In this document: positions 17,196 through 25,997 of the stretch, one piece after another
Layout of the letters: each line of letters begins with the position of its first letter
How positions within the stretch are numbered: the first letter of the stretch is position 1
Notes under the pieces: generated by a model
The model's input: the letters and a program-made list of their open reading frames with translations, nothing else
Told to the model about the DNA's origin: nothing
Database searches by the model: none
Source: Desulfomonile tiedjei DSM 6799
GTDB taxonomy: Bacteria; Desulfobacterota; Desulfomonilia; Desulfomonilales; Desulfomonilaceae
Reading direction: 5' to 3'
Assembly: GCF_000266945.1 (NCBI RefSeq)
Contig: NC_018025.1
Span: forward strand, 5,522,001 to 5,586,000
Length of the DNA: 64,000 nt
Made by a program: the position numbers and the translations under genes

Positions 17196-17761
17196 ATCTT
17201 CCAGATCAGCCTCTGTTGAATTATAAAGTATGGATTCTGATAAAGCTGTTGATTCGGAAAAATCGATTACTATGATGCTGAGAACTTAATTCCTCTGTTT
17301 TGTACCGAAATGTCAAGGATAAAGTGACGCACAATGTAACCGTTCAGTCACGCGGGGTAGACAAGATCTTCTCCTGTAACCATGATATCACTGACTTCCA
17401 AAATCCCCCTAACCCCCATATGCTAACTTATCGTGTTTTTGGTCGTTTGTTCCGGAGGAACAGTCTGACAATAGGCCGGCGATTCATCGCCGGTTAAGGA
17501 AAAACCTAATGATTTTCGAGTCCCGGAGGGACGGCTGATACACAAATTCCCGGCAATGAATTACCGGGCTATTTTCTTTAGTCCCTACGGGTCAAAGAAT
17601 TACGACAAAGTTAGCGCCTATAAGGGAAGGGGGGATTTTTCCCACGCATAACTAAATGGAGACGATCGTCACGTTTATCGTCTTCAGGTTCGCGAGATAT
17701 TTTGGTATTATTCCATGGACGACTGATCCTGTGACCCTCTCTAGGACGGAGCCCTCAAATT
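17196..17761. other. Divergent intergenic region with short palindromic repeats
   Basis: Between the kinase and the fusion gene. It must hold both promoters, but none stands out. About 17450-17600 carries REP-like hairpins: CCGGCGA/TCGCCGG (17476-17493), then CCCGGCAA..TTACCGGG near 17550, and GTCCCGGAGGGAC. Confidence 0.45.
17450..17600. repeat. REP-like palindrome cluster
   Basis: Three short hairpins within 150 bases: CCGGCGA-TTCA-TCGCCGG at 17476-17493, GTCCC-GGA-GGGAC at about 17520 and CCCGGCAA-TGAA-TTACCGGG at about 17549-17568. They share loop style (TTCA/TGAA) and probably belong to one family of extragenic palindromes. Confidence 0.55.
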
Positions 17762-20395
17762 ATGACGAAGGCATCCGGAAACGACCAAATTCCTGCAGAA
17801 ATTTTGCGAATAATCCCTCCGGCATTCCGGCTGTTGGTCCAGGAAAAGAACGGCCTACGGGATTTTCCGGCTGGCGAGACCATTCTTGGCCCTGGGAAGC
17901 ACAATCACGAAATTCTCTTGTTGCTTTCAGGGGAGGCGAGTGTCGTCTTACGCGATGACGATGGTCAGCGCATCTCTGTAGACACATTGGGACCCGGAGA
18001 TGTATTCGGGGAGATTCACTTCTTCACCGGTATTCCCTGGAACTCGGATTCGGAGCTCGTTGCGGATGAATTCTGCCGTGCTCTGGTGATAAGTGAGCAG
18101 GATTTCGAGCAGACAATGCGAACAGATCCGGATTTTTCGGTATCGCTTGTTAAGAATCTGGTTCGCAAGGTCATGCGGCTCGACCGTTCTATTTTGAAGA
18201 TGAAATTGAGAAGGCGCGCTTTACAGAATCTTATTAGTCAAAGAGATCATATATTTCAGGATTTTGTGACGGGCAATTACATTCAGAAGCGACTGGCATC
18301 TCGTGCAGAGGAATTTGCGCATTCAGACGGTCCTGTAATAATTATCGGCGAGACAGGCGTAGGAAAAGAGGTGCTCGCGTACAACATTTTCAGCTTAAGC
18401 CATCACTGTAAGGAGGTTTTTCTCAAAGTCGACTTGCTCTCGACCCTGGACAGTCGATCCGCGGACGTAACAAACGAATCGAATAAATCCGAACAAGAGA
18501 TGACTGAAGCACAAATCAGACTCTTTTTCGGATACGAAGAACCTAGCGGAGATGGGGGCACGAAGGAGATCCCCGGATATTTTGAGCTTTCCGAAGATGG
18601 CACCCTGCTGGTACGGGGAATCGAACGGCTTACCGCGGTGACGCAGATGAAACTGTTGGAATCCGTCGCCACAGAGACTTTCCGTCGTCACGGAAGCATG
18701 CGCCTGCAAAAAGCAAAGGTCAGGTTGATCGCGACAACGAGGCTCGATCCGTCTCAGATCACCCTTGAAAGGCATCCGCTTATTTACGCGTTATTGGATC
18801 GCGCACTTACCATTTCTCCACTGCGCACCAGGCGCAAAGAGATCCCGGAGCTGGTAAATCATTACATCAAAAAATACAGCCTGGAAATTGGTAAAGAGCG
18901 TCCGAAGCTTCCAAAAGAGACTCTGAAAGCCCTGGTGAATTACTCCTGGCCCGGAAACCATCTGGAACTGGCCACGACTTTGAAACGGGCAATCCTGGTC
19001 GCCGCGGGCGGTATCATTCATCCTCATGACATCTATTTCCATCTGAAGAAGATTGAGGGGAGTGGGCGGTTCAATCTTCTGAGATTCCCCCGAATTCGCC
19101 AGACGCTTACCAGTCCTTTGTTTCCTGCTGTTTTACAGAGTGCTGCAACCCCGCTGTTCTGCATTCTGCTGATAATGCTTTTTCTCGGCCCCAGCGATCC
19201 GCTCAAAAATCCTGCTGCACTGTTCAGTTGGGCTCTGGGATGGCCCATTCTCATGATCGCGGCCTTTCTCTTCGCGCGCTTCTGGTGCTCGGTTTGTCCC
19301 ATAGGTACCGTAGGCGAACTTGCCAAGAAGGTGTTCTCCCTGGAAAAACCGTTTCCTGTTTTCCTGAAACATCACAGTGATTTCTTAATGGCAGGGGCTG
19401 CTCTTGCAGTAATTTGGTTCGAGGCTGTGACGGACATCAGGAATTCTCCACTAATTCTTGCACTCCTTCTCGTTACCATGTTGGCCTCTGCAGTAGTAAT
19501 CTCGATGATTTTCGAACGACAGTCGTGGTGTCTCTATTTGTGCGGACTGGGTGGAATGGCCGGAATTTTTGCCAAAATATCTATGGTGGAGCTGAGAGCC
19601 GATCGAAACGTCTGTATTTCGCAATGCGTGACGAACGAATGTTTTGTAGGGACCAGCACTTCGGAAGGGTGCCCATTTGGACAAGCCGGCCCGAGATTGC
19701 ATTCAAACAGATTGTGCAAACTCTGTGCTTCATGCCTCAAGAATTGCCCTCATGGTGGAATAAATTTGAATCTGCGGATACCGGGTCAGGAACTCTGGGA
19801 AGAACGAAATTCAAATACCGGCACGTCGTTTCTGGTAGTAGGACTCATTGGCGGCCTCTTTAGTGAGATGGGTCGTAGAATGCCGTTATACGACTGGTTT
19901 GCAGGCTTCGTTCCGGGTCCCGATATTCTTCATTTCACTATCTTCTTTATAGCAAGCCTGATTTTTGTAAACCTCGTGGTAATCGCTGCATCTCTGGCCT
20001 CGAGCCGGGTATACCGAGAGACTCTGACGGAGAATTACACTCGCTTCGGACTTGCATTGTTGCCACTGGCATTTGCATGCTTCTTGGCATTCCATATCTA
20101 CTATTTGCTGAATTTGGGAGTTCAACTCCCCATCCTGGTGAGCACCTATCTGGACTTTTCGGTTTTCAGGCAATTGGTCATTAAAGTTGTTCCAGAGACT
20201 ACGTTTCTCATTCAGCAGATTCTCATCTGGTGTGGTTTCGCAGGGACCCTCGTTGTTGCATTCAAGTTGGGGAACGGAATGCCACAGGAAAACACAAAGA
20301 AGATGTTTGGATCGGTTCCTCACATGCTGGCGGCATTGATCTTTGCGTTACTCCAGATCCAGGCCATATGGTTTTACTTCTTTGGGACCCAATAG
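17762..20395 (+). CDS. Fusion: cNMP-binding domain, degenerate sigma54-type AAA+ domain and membrane polyferredoxin
   Basis: An 877-residue protein with an unusual order. Residues about 20-135 form a cyclic-nucleotide-binding (CRP-type) beta barrel (ILLLLSGEASVVL, LGPGDVFGEIHFF). Residues about 175-420 follow the sigma54-activator AAA+ fold with Walker A GETGVGKE. However, the GAFTGA loop is absent (EEPSGDGGTKE in its place) and the Walker B acids are lost (LLVRGIERL for the usual FLDEIGDM). Residues 440-877 are a membrane module of about nine helices. It carries NapH/NosR-type motifs: WCSVCPIG at about 508, a Cys cluster near 620-640 (CISQCVTNEC) and a 4Fe-4S motif CKLCASCLKNCP at about 653. 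No helix-turn-helix is present. It should anchor in the inner membrane and pass electrons or sense redox; it cannot be a classical sigma54 activator. Start ATG with GGAG about ten bases upstream. Confidence 0.88.
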   Translation: MTKASGNDQIPAEILRIIPPAFRLLVQEKNGLRDFPAGETILGPGKHNHEILLLLSGEASVVLRDDDGQRISVDTLGPGDVFGEIHFFTGIPWNSDSELVADEFCRALVISEQDFEQTMRTDPDFSVSLVKNLVRKVMRLDRSILKMKLRRRALQNLISQRDHIFQDFVTGNYIQKRLASRAEEFAHSDGPVIIIGETGVGKEVLAYNIFSLSHHCKEVFLKVDLLSTLDSRSADVTNESNKSEQEMTEAQIRLFFGYEEPSGDGGTKEIPGYFELSEDGTLLVRGIERLTAVTQMKLLESVATETFRRHGSMRLQKAKVRLIATTRLDPSQITLERHPLIYALLDRALTISPLRTRRKEIPELVNHYIKKYSLEIGKERPKLPKETLKALVNYSWPGNHLELATTLKRAILVAAGGIIHPHDIYFHLKKIEGSGRFNLLRFPRIRQTLTSPLFPAVLQSAATPLFCILLIMLFLGPSDPLKNPAALFSWALGWPILMIAAFLFARFWCSVCPIGTVGELAKKVFSLEKPFPVFLKHHSDFLMAGAALAVIWFEAVTDIRNSPLILALLLVTMLASAVVISMIFERQSWCLYLCGLGGMAGIFAKISMVELRADRNVCISQCVTNECFVGTSTSEGCPFGQAGPRLHSNRLCKLCASCLKNCPHGGINLNLRIPGQELWEERNSNTGTSFLVVGLIGGLFSEMGRRMPLYDWFAGFVPGPDILHFTIFFIASLIFVNLVVIAASLASSRVYRETLTENYTRFGLALLPLAFACFLAFHIYYLLNLGVQLPILVSTYLDFSVFRQLVIKVVPETTFLIQQILIWCGFAGTLVVAFKLGNGMPQENTKKMFGSVPHMLAALIFALLQIQAIWFYFFGTQ

Positions 20396-20442
20396 CCGGC
20401 ATGCGCAGAAAGTATGGGTTGGAATACCGATTCGTCTTTCTT

Positions 20443-20552
20443 CTCATAATCTGAGGGCTGGAGGTATCCTTCGCTCCGGAAGCAAAGCCGTCTAATCACT
20501 CCGCTCAGGACACCCCAGCCTTTGCTATCTTGCGTGCACAACTGCGAAATGG
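20443..20552 (-). repeat. Dispersed repeat family E, copy 1
   Basis: Inverted relative to 37472-37586. Shared blocks are CATAATCTGAG, CCGTCT..TCACTCCGCTCA, CACCCCAGCCT and CTATCTT followed by CTGCGAAATGG. It lies directly behind the stop codon of the fusion gene and could also act in transcript ending. Confidence 0.75.
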
Positions 20553-20575
20553 CATTACAGCAGTTGACATAATCT

Positions 20576-20722
20576 CTGACCTTTTGAACACGCTTCTTTT
20601 AAAAAGGAACGGTAGGGTCCGGCGTCTCTGCCGGACCGAACTGGTGGATTTATCATGAAAAATGTGCCGGCACGGAGGCACGGCACCCACCGATCTTCGA
20701 GAAGCGCCTTTCGCAATCGGAC
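20576..20722 (+). repeat. Dispersed palindromic repeat, family B copy 2
   Basis: Same direction and layout as the copy at 13440-13596. The block GTGCCGGCACGGAGGCACGG is a near-perfect palindrome, and CCGGCGTCTCTGCCGG forms a second hairpin. Confidence 0.8.
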
Positions 20723-20819
20723 AAAAGTTCTGACATTTACCATTAAACGAGCGGAAGGTATCCATTCAGTTACGTATGGGAGAGGTTTCTTCAGCCCCGA
20801 AGAGGCTATCCAACAGTAG

Positions 20820-20935
20820 CCGTGGGTGCAAACCCACGGAAGCGATACGACAAATCCTTTTGTCTTCAGGACCCTGGAAGGGTCCACCAATGACATTTGG
20901 GAATCATTGCCTGTTGGTCGACCCTTTCAGGGTCG
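20820..20935. repeat. Dispersed repeat family C, copy 1, with empty hairpin target CCGTGGGT-GCAA-ACCCACGG
   Basis: The hairpin at 20820-20839 has 8-base arms and loop GCAA. The following block (CAGGACCCTGGAAGGGTC, then CAATCATTGCCTGTTGGTCG, then CCCTTTCAGGGTC) recurs inverted at 52755-52860. There the equivalent hairpin is split by a MITE. Confidence 0.75.
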
Positions 20936-20981
20936 TTGGACCATGCTTATGGACATGGCGCTGTCCACGGGTTGACGAAAC

Positions 20982-22650
20982 TGTCTCAAAACTCCATTTT
21001 GGGCTCGCGATTTGCCAAGAGATGTACTAGAAAGGAGAGGAATTCAACAACCACGAGGCTGTCATGGGCAAACAGATCCGGGCCGATTACGAACAGATCT
21101 TGATGTTTCCGCCGTCAGTGGAAGACTGGGTGGCTAAGGATCACCCGGCGCGCTTTATCCGAGATTTCGTGGATTCCTTGGATCTGTCCGAGTTGGGAAT
21201 CGAGGTTCCCGACAGCGATACAGGACGTCCTCCGTATGCGCCAGATCTTCTGTTGAAGGTGTGGCTTTTCGGATACTTCAATCGGATCAGGAGTACCCGT
21301 AAGCTTGAGAAGGGTTGCCTTGAGAATATGGGGCTGATTTGGCTGACGGGGATGAATGCTCCGGATCATAATTCCTTATGGCGATTCTTCAAGGCGAACA
21401 GGAAATCATTGAGGCATCTGTTCAGACAGTCGATTCGTGTTGCTCTGAAGGCCGATCTGATCGGTCTAGCTCTTCATGCCGTGGACGGGACCAAGATCCA
21501 AGCCGTCTCATCCAACGACAAGGCTCGGGGTCGTGAGCACCTGGAGAGGTTCTGGAAAGTGTTTCGGAGAGATTGGACCGCACGATTGCCGATGCGATGA
21601 CTGAGATAGAGAGAGCCGAGCGGGAAGAGACCGGTGAGTATCGCCTTCCGCAGTCCATGCAAGACGGATTGAAACGGAAACAGCGGATACAAGAGGCTCT
21701 GAAGGAGTTGGATGAATCGGACAAGAAGTCAGTTCACCCTTCGGAACCGGAAGCTCGCTTTATGAAGAATCGCCGGACCAAAGACTTGTCGTACAACGCT
21801 CAGGCGGTTGCCGACCAAAAGAGCGGCCTTATCGTGGCCGCAGATGTGGTCACGGATGGGGCCGACAACGGGCAATTGGTCCCCATGCTCGACAAGGTGA
21901 AAGAGAATCTGGGCGCTGTGGCAGAGGAAAATGTGGCGGACGGGGGATATTTTTCCTCAGGGCAGATAGGTCTGGCCCATGAGCGAGAATACGGCATTCT
22001 TATCGGGAAATCGTCAGGGGAAATTGTTTCCGAGAGAGGTGCGGATGAGGATCTCTATCACCGATCCCGGTTCGTCTTTGATCAGGAGCGTGATTGCTTC
22101 ATATGCCCTGAAGGGCGCTTGTTGCCTTTTCATCAGCGGAAAATTAACGGCAAGAACCACAATGAGGTTCGCAGGTATCACTGCAAGGATTTTCTAACGT
22201 GTCCCAATCGCTGGAAATGCTCCAAGAGCAAGAACGGACGCCTCATAGACCTCAGCGTTTACGAGGCGGCCCTAGAACGACACCGCAGCAAGAGGGAAAA
22301 CCAGAGAACAAAGAGCGCCTGAAGACTCGAAAGAAGATTATCGAGCCACCGTTTGCCTGGATCAAGAGCGCATTAAGCTTTCGGCGATGGACCGTGGCCG
22401 GAATCGACAACGTAAAGGCCCAGTGGGACCTTATTTGCACGACCATAAATCTCAGGAAGCTCTACCACCATTGGGTATCCGGCGAGGTGGCATTCACGTA
22501 AGCAGCCGGAGGGAGACCATGACCTTATAACGGACAGTACACTCGGATCGAACCTCGCCTGATCTTCACTTGACGGGACTGCTTTTTTCCCAGAAGCAGG
22601 TCCTCCCGTCCGGCTTGCGTGATTCGCCGCAGTGCGCAGGTTTTGAGACG
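20982..22650 (+). mobile_element. IS1182-family insertion sequence, about 1.67 kb, probably inactive
   Basis: Bounded by inverted ends TGTCTCAAAAC (from 20982) and GTTTTGAGACG (to 22650). Flanks are the arms CCACGGGT (20965-20972) and ACCCATGG (22660-22667), each nine bases away. The element encodes one transposase split over three frames. Its right flank (CTTTCTGACACCCATGGC) matches the right flank of the MITE at 52868-53070, so both sit at the same type of site. Confidence 0.8.
21064..22501 (+). pseudogene. IS1182-type transposase with two frameshifts
   Basis: The N-terminal part (21064-21600) has the typical start (MGKQIRADYEQILMFPPSVE) and first catalytic Asp region (HAVDGTKIQAV). The frame must then shift by -1 near 21540-21565 to continue as VLESVSERLDRTIADAMTEI. 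This second part (to about 22322) holds the central DDE region (VVTDGADNGQLVPML, ENVADGGYFSS) and a Cys-bearing CPNRWKC zinc-like segment. A second -1 shift near 22285-22310 is needed to reach the C-terminal block IEPPFAWIKSALSFRRW with the catalytic Glu region. No poly-A slippery run stands at either point, so decay is more likely than programmed frameshifting. Confidence 0.85.
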
Positions 22651-22761
22651 CTTTCTGACACCCATGGCTACTATTGGGCCGCCCTTTCAGGGCGCAGAAT
22701 CCTTACTGCCCGCTCGTAACTGAACGGTTGCAGCGGAAGGCTTCAGAAGTGCCTTTACGTC

Positions 22762-23496
22762 TCATGAAGTCCCGAAGGTGCCTTCCATAAATCTTTGTAT
22801 CGGATGATCGGGATCTTTTCTAATTTCCGAAGGCTTACCATGAGCAACAATCTGTCCCCCGTAAAGCATCATAACTTCCTGAGAAAACTCCAGTGCCCTC
22901 TGTACGTCATGGCTCACGAGAACATAGGTAACCGGTCGTTCAGAATGCGTCTTGAGAATAAGATTGAATATTACCGTGCTGGTGACCGGATCGAGACCTG
23001 TAGTGGGTTCGTCGAAGAATACTATGTCAGGATCGAGCGCTAGAGCCCGGGCCAATGCAACACGTTTTCGCATGCCTCCCGAGAGTTGTTCCGGGGTTTT
23101 GTCCTCTTCTCCCGAAAGGCCGACTCCGGCGAGCTTATCCTGTACTATGTTCTGAATCTCTTGTTCGGAGAGTTTCAGATGTTCTCGAACCGGAAAAGCT
23201 ACATTCTCTCCCACGGTAAGAAAATCGAAGAGAGCTGAATCCTGAAAAAGCACTCCGAAGCGTCTGCGAATTCTGTTCAACTCGGATTCCCGCATGCCGA
23301 CGATGTTATCGCCGTCAATGAGAATTTCTCCGGAATCGGGTGGTTCCAAGCCGATCATTAATCTGAGGAGAACGCTCTTGCCCTCTCCGGATCCGCCGAT
23401 TATGGTGCTGACCGAATTCTTCTTGATCTCCAAGTTGACCCTGTCCAGGACAACTTCTTCACCATATTGTTTTCGTACATCCTTTATGCTGATCAT
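22762..23496 (-). CDS. mlaF: MlaF-type ABC transporter ATPase
   Basis: A 244-residue ATPase of the Mla phospholipid transport system, which moves lipids between inner and outer membrane. Walker A GGSGEGKS, signature LSGGMRKR, Walker B IVFFDEPTTGLDP and H-loop VSHD are present. FQDSALFDFLTVGENVAFP is characteristic of MlaF/Ttg2A proteins. ATG at 23494-23496 begins ISIKDVRKQYG, the usual family start; a longer frame adds an unlikely basic extension overlapping mlaE. It directly follows mlaE. No mlaD, B or C gene follows; dispersed repeat and the IS come next. Confidence 0.92.
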   Translation of the reverse strand: MISIKDVRKQYGEEVVLDRVNLEIKKNSVSTIIGGSGEGKSVLLRLMIGLEPPDSGEILIDGDNIVGMRESELNRIRRRFGVLFQDSALFDFLTVGENVAFPVREHLKLSEQEIQNIVQDKLAGVGLSGEEDKTPEQLSGGMRKRVALARALALDPDIVFFDEPTTGLDPVTSTVIFNLILKTHSERPVTYVLVSHDVQRALEFSQEVMMLYGGQIVAHGKPSEIRKDPDHPIQRFMEGTFGTS

Positions 23497-23512
23497 GAGT
23501 GCCAACCATCCT

Positions 23513-24313
23513 TTACGTGCTTGGCGCAAACATGAGCGCAGTCATAAAGTAATCGATAATCAGAACCATGACGGACGATGTCACAACGGATGTAGTGGTC
23601 GCGCGAGCCACTCCCCGTGCTCCAAGGGGAGAATAATAGCCCTCACTGCACCCTATAAGCGAAATAACCAGACCGAACACGAGAGATTTGAAGAGTCCGT
23701 GGGTAATGTCCTCGAGGGAGAGATAGGCCTTTATTCCGGTCATAAATGTGCTTTCATCGATTCCCAGGGAGTGCATGCTCATGAAATAGGCGCCCACCAT
23801 ACCGGAAAAAGAGAAGAAAATCGATAAAACCGGCAGCACGAGAATCATGGCTATAACCCGAGGTACGATCAAGTAATGCACAGGGTTGATGGCCATGCTC
23901 CGGAGAGCGTCAATCTGCTGAGTGGTGCGCATGGTGCCGATTTCTGCCGCCATTGACGAGACCGTACGCCCGATGATCATAAGACTGCTCAATACCGGAC
24001 CCAGCTCACGGGTAAGTCCCAGGGCAACGGTAGCTCCTACCATGGAATGCGCACCGAATCTGCTCACGCCGTTGTACGTCTGAAGAGCGCTTACCATTCC
24101 TGTGAAAGCTCCCGTAAATACAATGAGCGCGACCGATTGTACCCCCAGAAAGTCCAACTGCCGCATTAGTTCACCAAAGCGGAAAGGGGGCCTGAAAGCA
24201 AGAGTAACCACTTGCCAAAACAGGATAAGCACTCTTCCCAGATCCGCGGCTATTGATAAGGCGCTGGAAAGAATTTCCGAAAACGTGGCTTTAACTATCT
24301 GCGAAGGTTTCAA
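23513..24313 (-). CDS. mlaE: MlaE-type phospholipid ABC permease
   Basis: A 266-residue inner-membrane permease. Family marks are FTGAFTGMVSALQ, ALGLTRELGPVLSSLMIIGR, EIGTMRTTQQIDAL and a polytopic C-terminus (LVFGLVISLIGCSEGYY). The start codon is TTG at 24313 with GAGG about ten bases upstream. It pairs with mlaF 17 bases downstream. The MCE-domain partner MlaD, normally next, is not in the window. Confidence 0.92.
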   Translation of the reverse strand: MKPSQIVKATFSEILSSALSIAADLGRVLILFWQVVTLAFRPPFRFGELMRQLDFLGVQSVALIVFTGAFTGMVSALQTYNGVSRFGAHSMVGATVALGLTRELGPVLSSLMIIGRTVSSMAAEIGTMRTTQQIDALRSMAINPVHYLIVPRVIAMILVLPVLSIFFSFSGMVGAYFMSMHSLGIDESTFMTGIKAYLSLEDITHGLFKSLVFGLVISLIGCSEGYYSPLGARGVARATTTSVVTSSVMVLIIDYFMTALMFAPST

Positions 24314-24709
24314 TGCGACTCATCCTCTGCAATTCTCAGAGATTATGGGAAAGCAGCGAAAATGGTGCGACCGAAAGTCGTTTGCTCGGACCGTCTTACA
24401 CCGGCTCAACGTCTGCTCTTCCGTTGCGCTTCAAAGAGCAGCTTAAGAACTGTCGCCCCGATAACAGACTGAAATCTATCGGCGGGCCGGACAAAAGTCA
24501 ACCTAAGAACCCGGGGCCAAAGAGGTGTGAAGGAAATTTGAGTTTCGGCGAATGTTGCGAGCAACCCCGACCGCAACATTCAAGGCAGGAAATTGGGGCG
24601 GTTCATAGGGTTTGGTGAATTCCTTCTTCGGCTTTACGCACGGACTCGTGCGGATCGGAAACATTTTGAGTTTCTCTTTCGAAGTGATCTGGTTCTCCTG
24701 TCCATTGAA
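24314..24709. other. Gene-free stretch
   Basis: No supported gene on either strand. It lies between the convergent-in-series units of mlaE (start) and the unknown 317-residue gene (end), so it probably contains the mla promoter. GCTCTT...AAGAGC near 24414-24440 is a weak hairpin. Confidence 0.35.
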
Positions 24710-25663
24710 TCAGCTACATCCACACGGGGAAGACAATTCCGAGGTAAAATTCGATTCGGGAATGGTCCACCAGAGACAATTCATGTACGGGGAGACCCCT
24801 GACGGTTGGTGATCGTGAGTAGGGCACGAACACTGAGACTCTGAAGGGTAGAGTACTGTCACGCCCGGCGTTGGTGGATCGTTTCTGAAAATCGCCTCGC
24901 TCGTACCCTGTCCGGGGGATTCGCCGAAAAGCACGCTCAAGGACCTGATTTCTCTGTCTGGACTTTCCTGGCAGGACCATTCACCGGAATCCGTGTACAC
25001 GTGCTCGAATCCGAACGATCTCTCAAGAACCACTTTTGAAGGCGATTTCTTCCCGAAATGTGCCCACAGCGATACGATTCTATCAAACAAGAGATAGCTT
25101 ACGTCCCAGGCCTGTATGGACCTGCCCACATCACCCGAGCAGTAAAACCGGCTCAAATCGATGAGAGGGTAGTCTTCCAGGATTTCAGCCTCATATCGCG
25201 CTCGCATCAAATCCTGACTTTCCAGAGTAAATAGAGACCATCGATTTTCCCGATCGAGCACGCATTCTACCGCACCGATCACGAAAAGAGAGGAGGGGAT
25301 TGAAGCTCTGTGTTCAAATTGAGGCGTATTTGTTGCATCGAAAAATTTGCTCGTGACTAGCTCGCGCTCGACAAAGGAAAATCCTGCAAATTCTTCGCGT
25401 CCTGAAAACGGATAGCATTTCAAAGAAAACAGGCCGTGAAGAGTGGAGGCATTCTCCGTTTTCTCAAATGCTTCTTCCAGAACCAGGGCGTAAACTCCCG
25501 GAGCTCCGTCGATCCAGAAGTACCATGCGGGCACATCGTCCCACACAGGGCTCACTCCTGTTATCCCAAGCAGTTGTTTGAGTTCCTCGGTCCACGATGC
25601 CGTGGTGAGCAGGCTGTCGATCTTGTTCCTGAAGACAGATTGTATATCTATGTCAAAAACCAC
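24710..25663 (-). CDS. Unknown soluble protein, last gene of the cytochrome/Tat-MBL locus
   Basis: A 317-residue protein, no signal peptide or membrane helix, acidic and aromatic-rich. No family recognised. The C-terminal 60 residues are rich in Cys, Pro and Ser (CSCPTHDH, SSPCGCS), with spacing that could bind a metal. Start is GTG at 25663, overlapping the upstream 88-residue gene by 11 bases. The overlap and same orientation tie it to the upstream genes. It is probably cytoplasmic. Confidence 0.6.
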   Translation of the reverse strand: MVFDIDIQSVFRNKIDSLLTTASWTEELKQLLGITGVSPVWDDVPAWYFWIDGAPGVYALVLEEAFEKTENASTLHGLFSLKCYPFSGREEFAGFSFVERELVTSKFFDATNTPQFEHRASIPSSLFVIGAVECVLDRENRWSLFTLESQDLMRARYEAEILEDYPLIDLSRFYCSGDVGRSIQAWDVSYLLFDRIVSLWAHFGKKSPSKVVLERSFGFEHVYTDSGEWSCQESPDREIRSLSVLFGESPGQGTSEAIFRNDPPTPGVTVLYPSESQCSCPTHDHQPSGVSPYMNCLWWTIPESNFTSELSSPCGCS

Positions 25664-25919
25664 CTTTCTTCTGAAATAACTCCTTTACAATATCGATTTT
25701 CTCACGACCTTCGCAAGCAATACCTTCGAGTCTGGCTGTTTCAAGCAGGATATCATCCGGATAACAGAGAGTTAAAGCATAACTGGATTCATACGATTCA
25801 AAGAATCGGTCCACGTCTTCAGCGGGTTTGGCTTCCTCAGCTTTGAACGCTGTGGTTGCATTTTGCACCACTTCACGGAAGAGACTCTTGAAGAAACCTC
25901 GTTTGGCTTCATCTACCAT
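25653..25919 (-). CDS. Unknown 88-residue soluble protein
   Basis: Acidic helical protein, starting MVDEAKRGFFKSLFREVV. It contains a DVDRFFESYESSYALTLCY segment and a GIACEGREKIDIVKELF end. No known family. GAGGT lies six bases before the ATG. The first 20 residues are amphipathic and could touch the membrane. It sits between the polytopic membrane protein (78 bases upstream) and the 317-residue gene (overlapping). Confidence 0.65.
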   Translation of the reverse strand: MVDEAKRGFFKSLFREVVQNATTAFKAEEAKPAEDVDRFFESYESSYALTLCYPDDILLETARLEGIACEGREKIDIVKELFQKKGGF

Positions 25920-25997
25920 GTGTCACCTCTGACACTTCGAATGTTAAGACCAGGAGGAGTCTTCTGTGTGTGCAGAAGTCTCCTCTCGGTATCCTCC

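Larger units (their letters stand above)
20396..20981. other. Gene-free repeat region upstream of the IS element
   Basis: Holds, in order, repeat family E (20443-20552), family B copy 2 (20576-20722) and family C with its empty hairpin site (20820-20839). No gene is supported. Confidence 0.6.

Noticed and set aside
21540-22310. Programmed frameshifting in the transposase
   Set aside because: No slippery heptamer or poly-A run in the right frame at either junction, and two shifts would be needed; decay is simpler.
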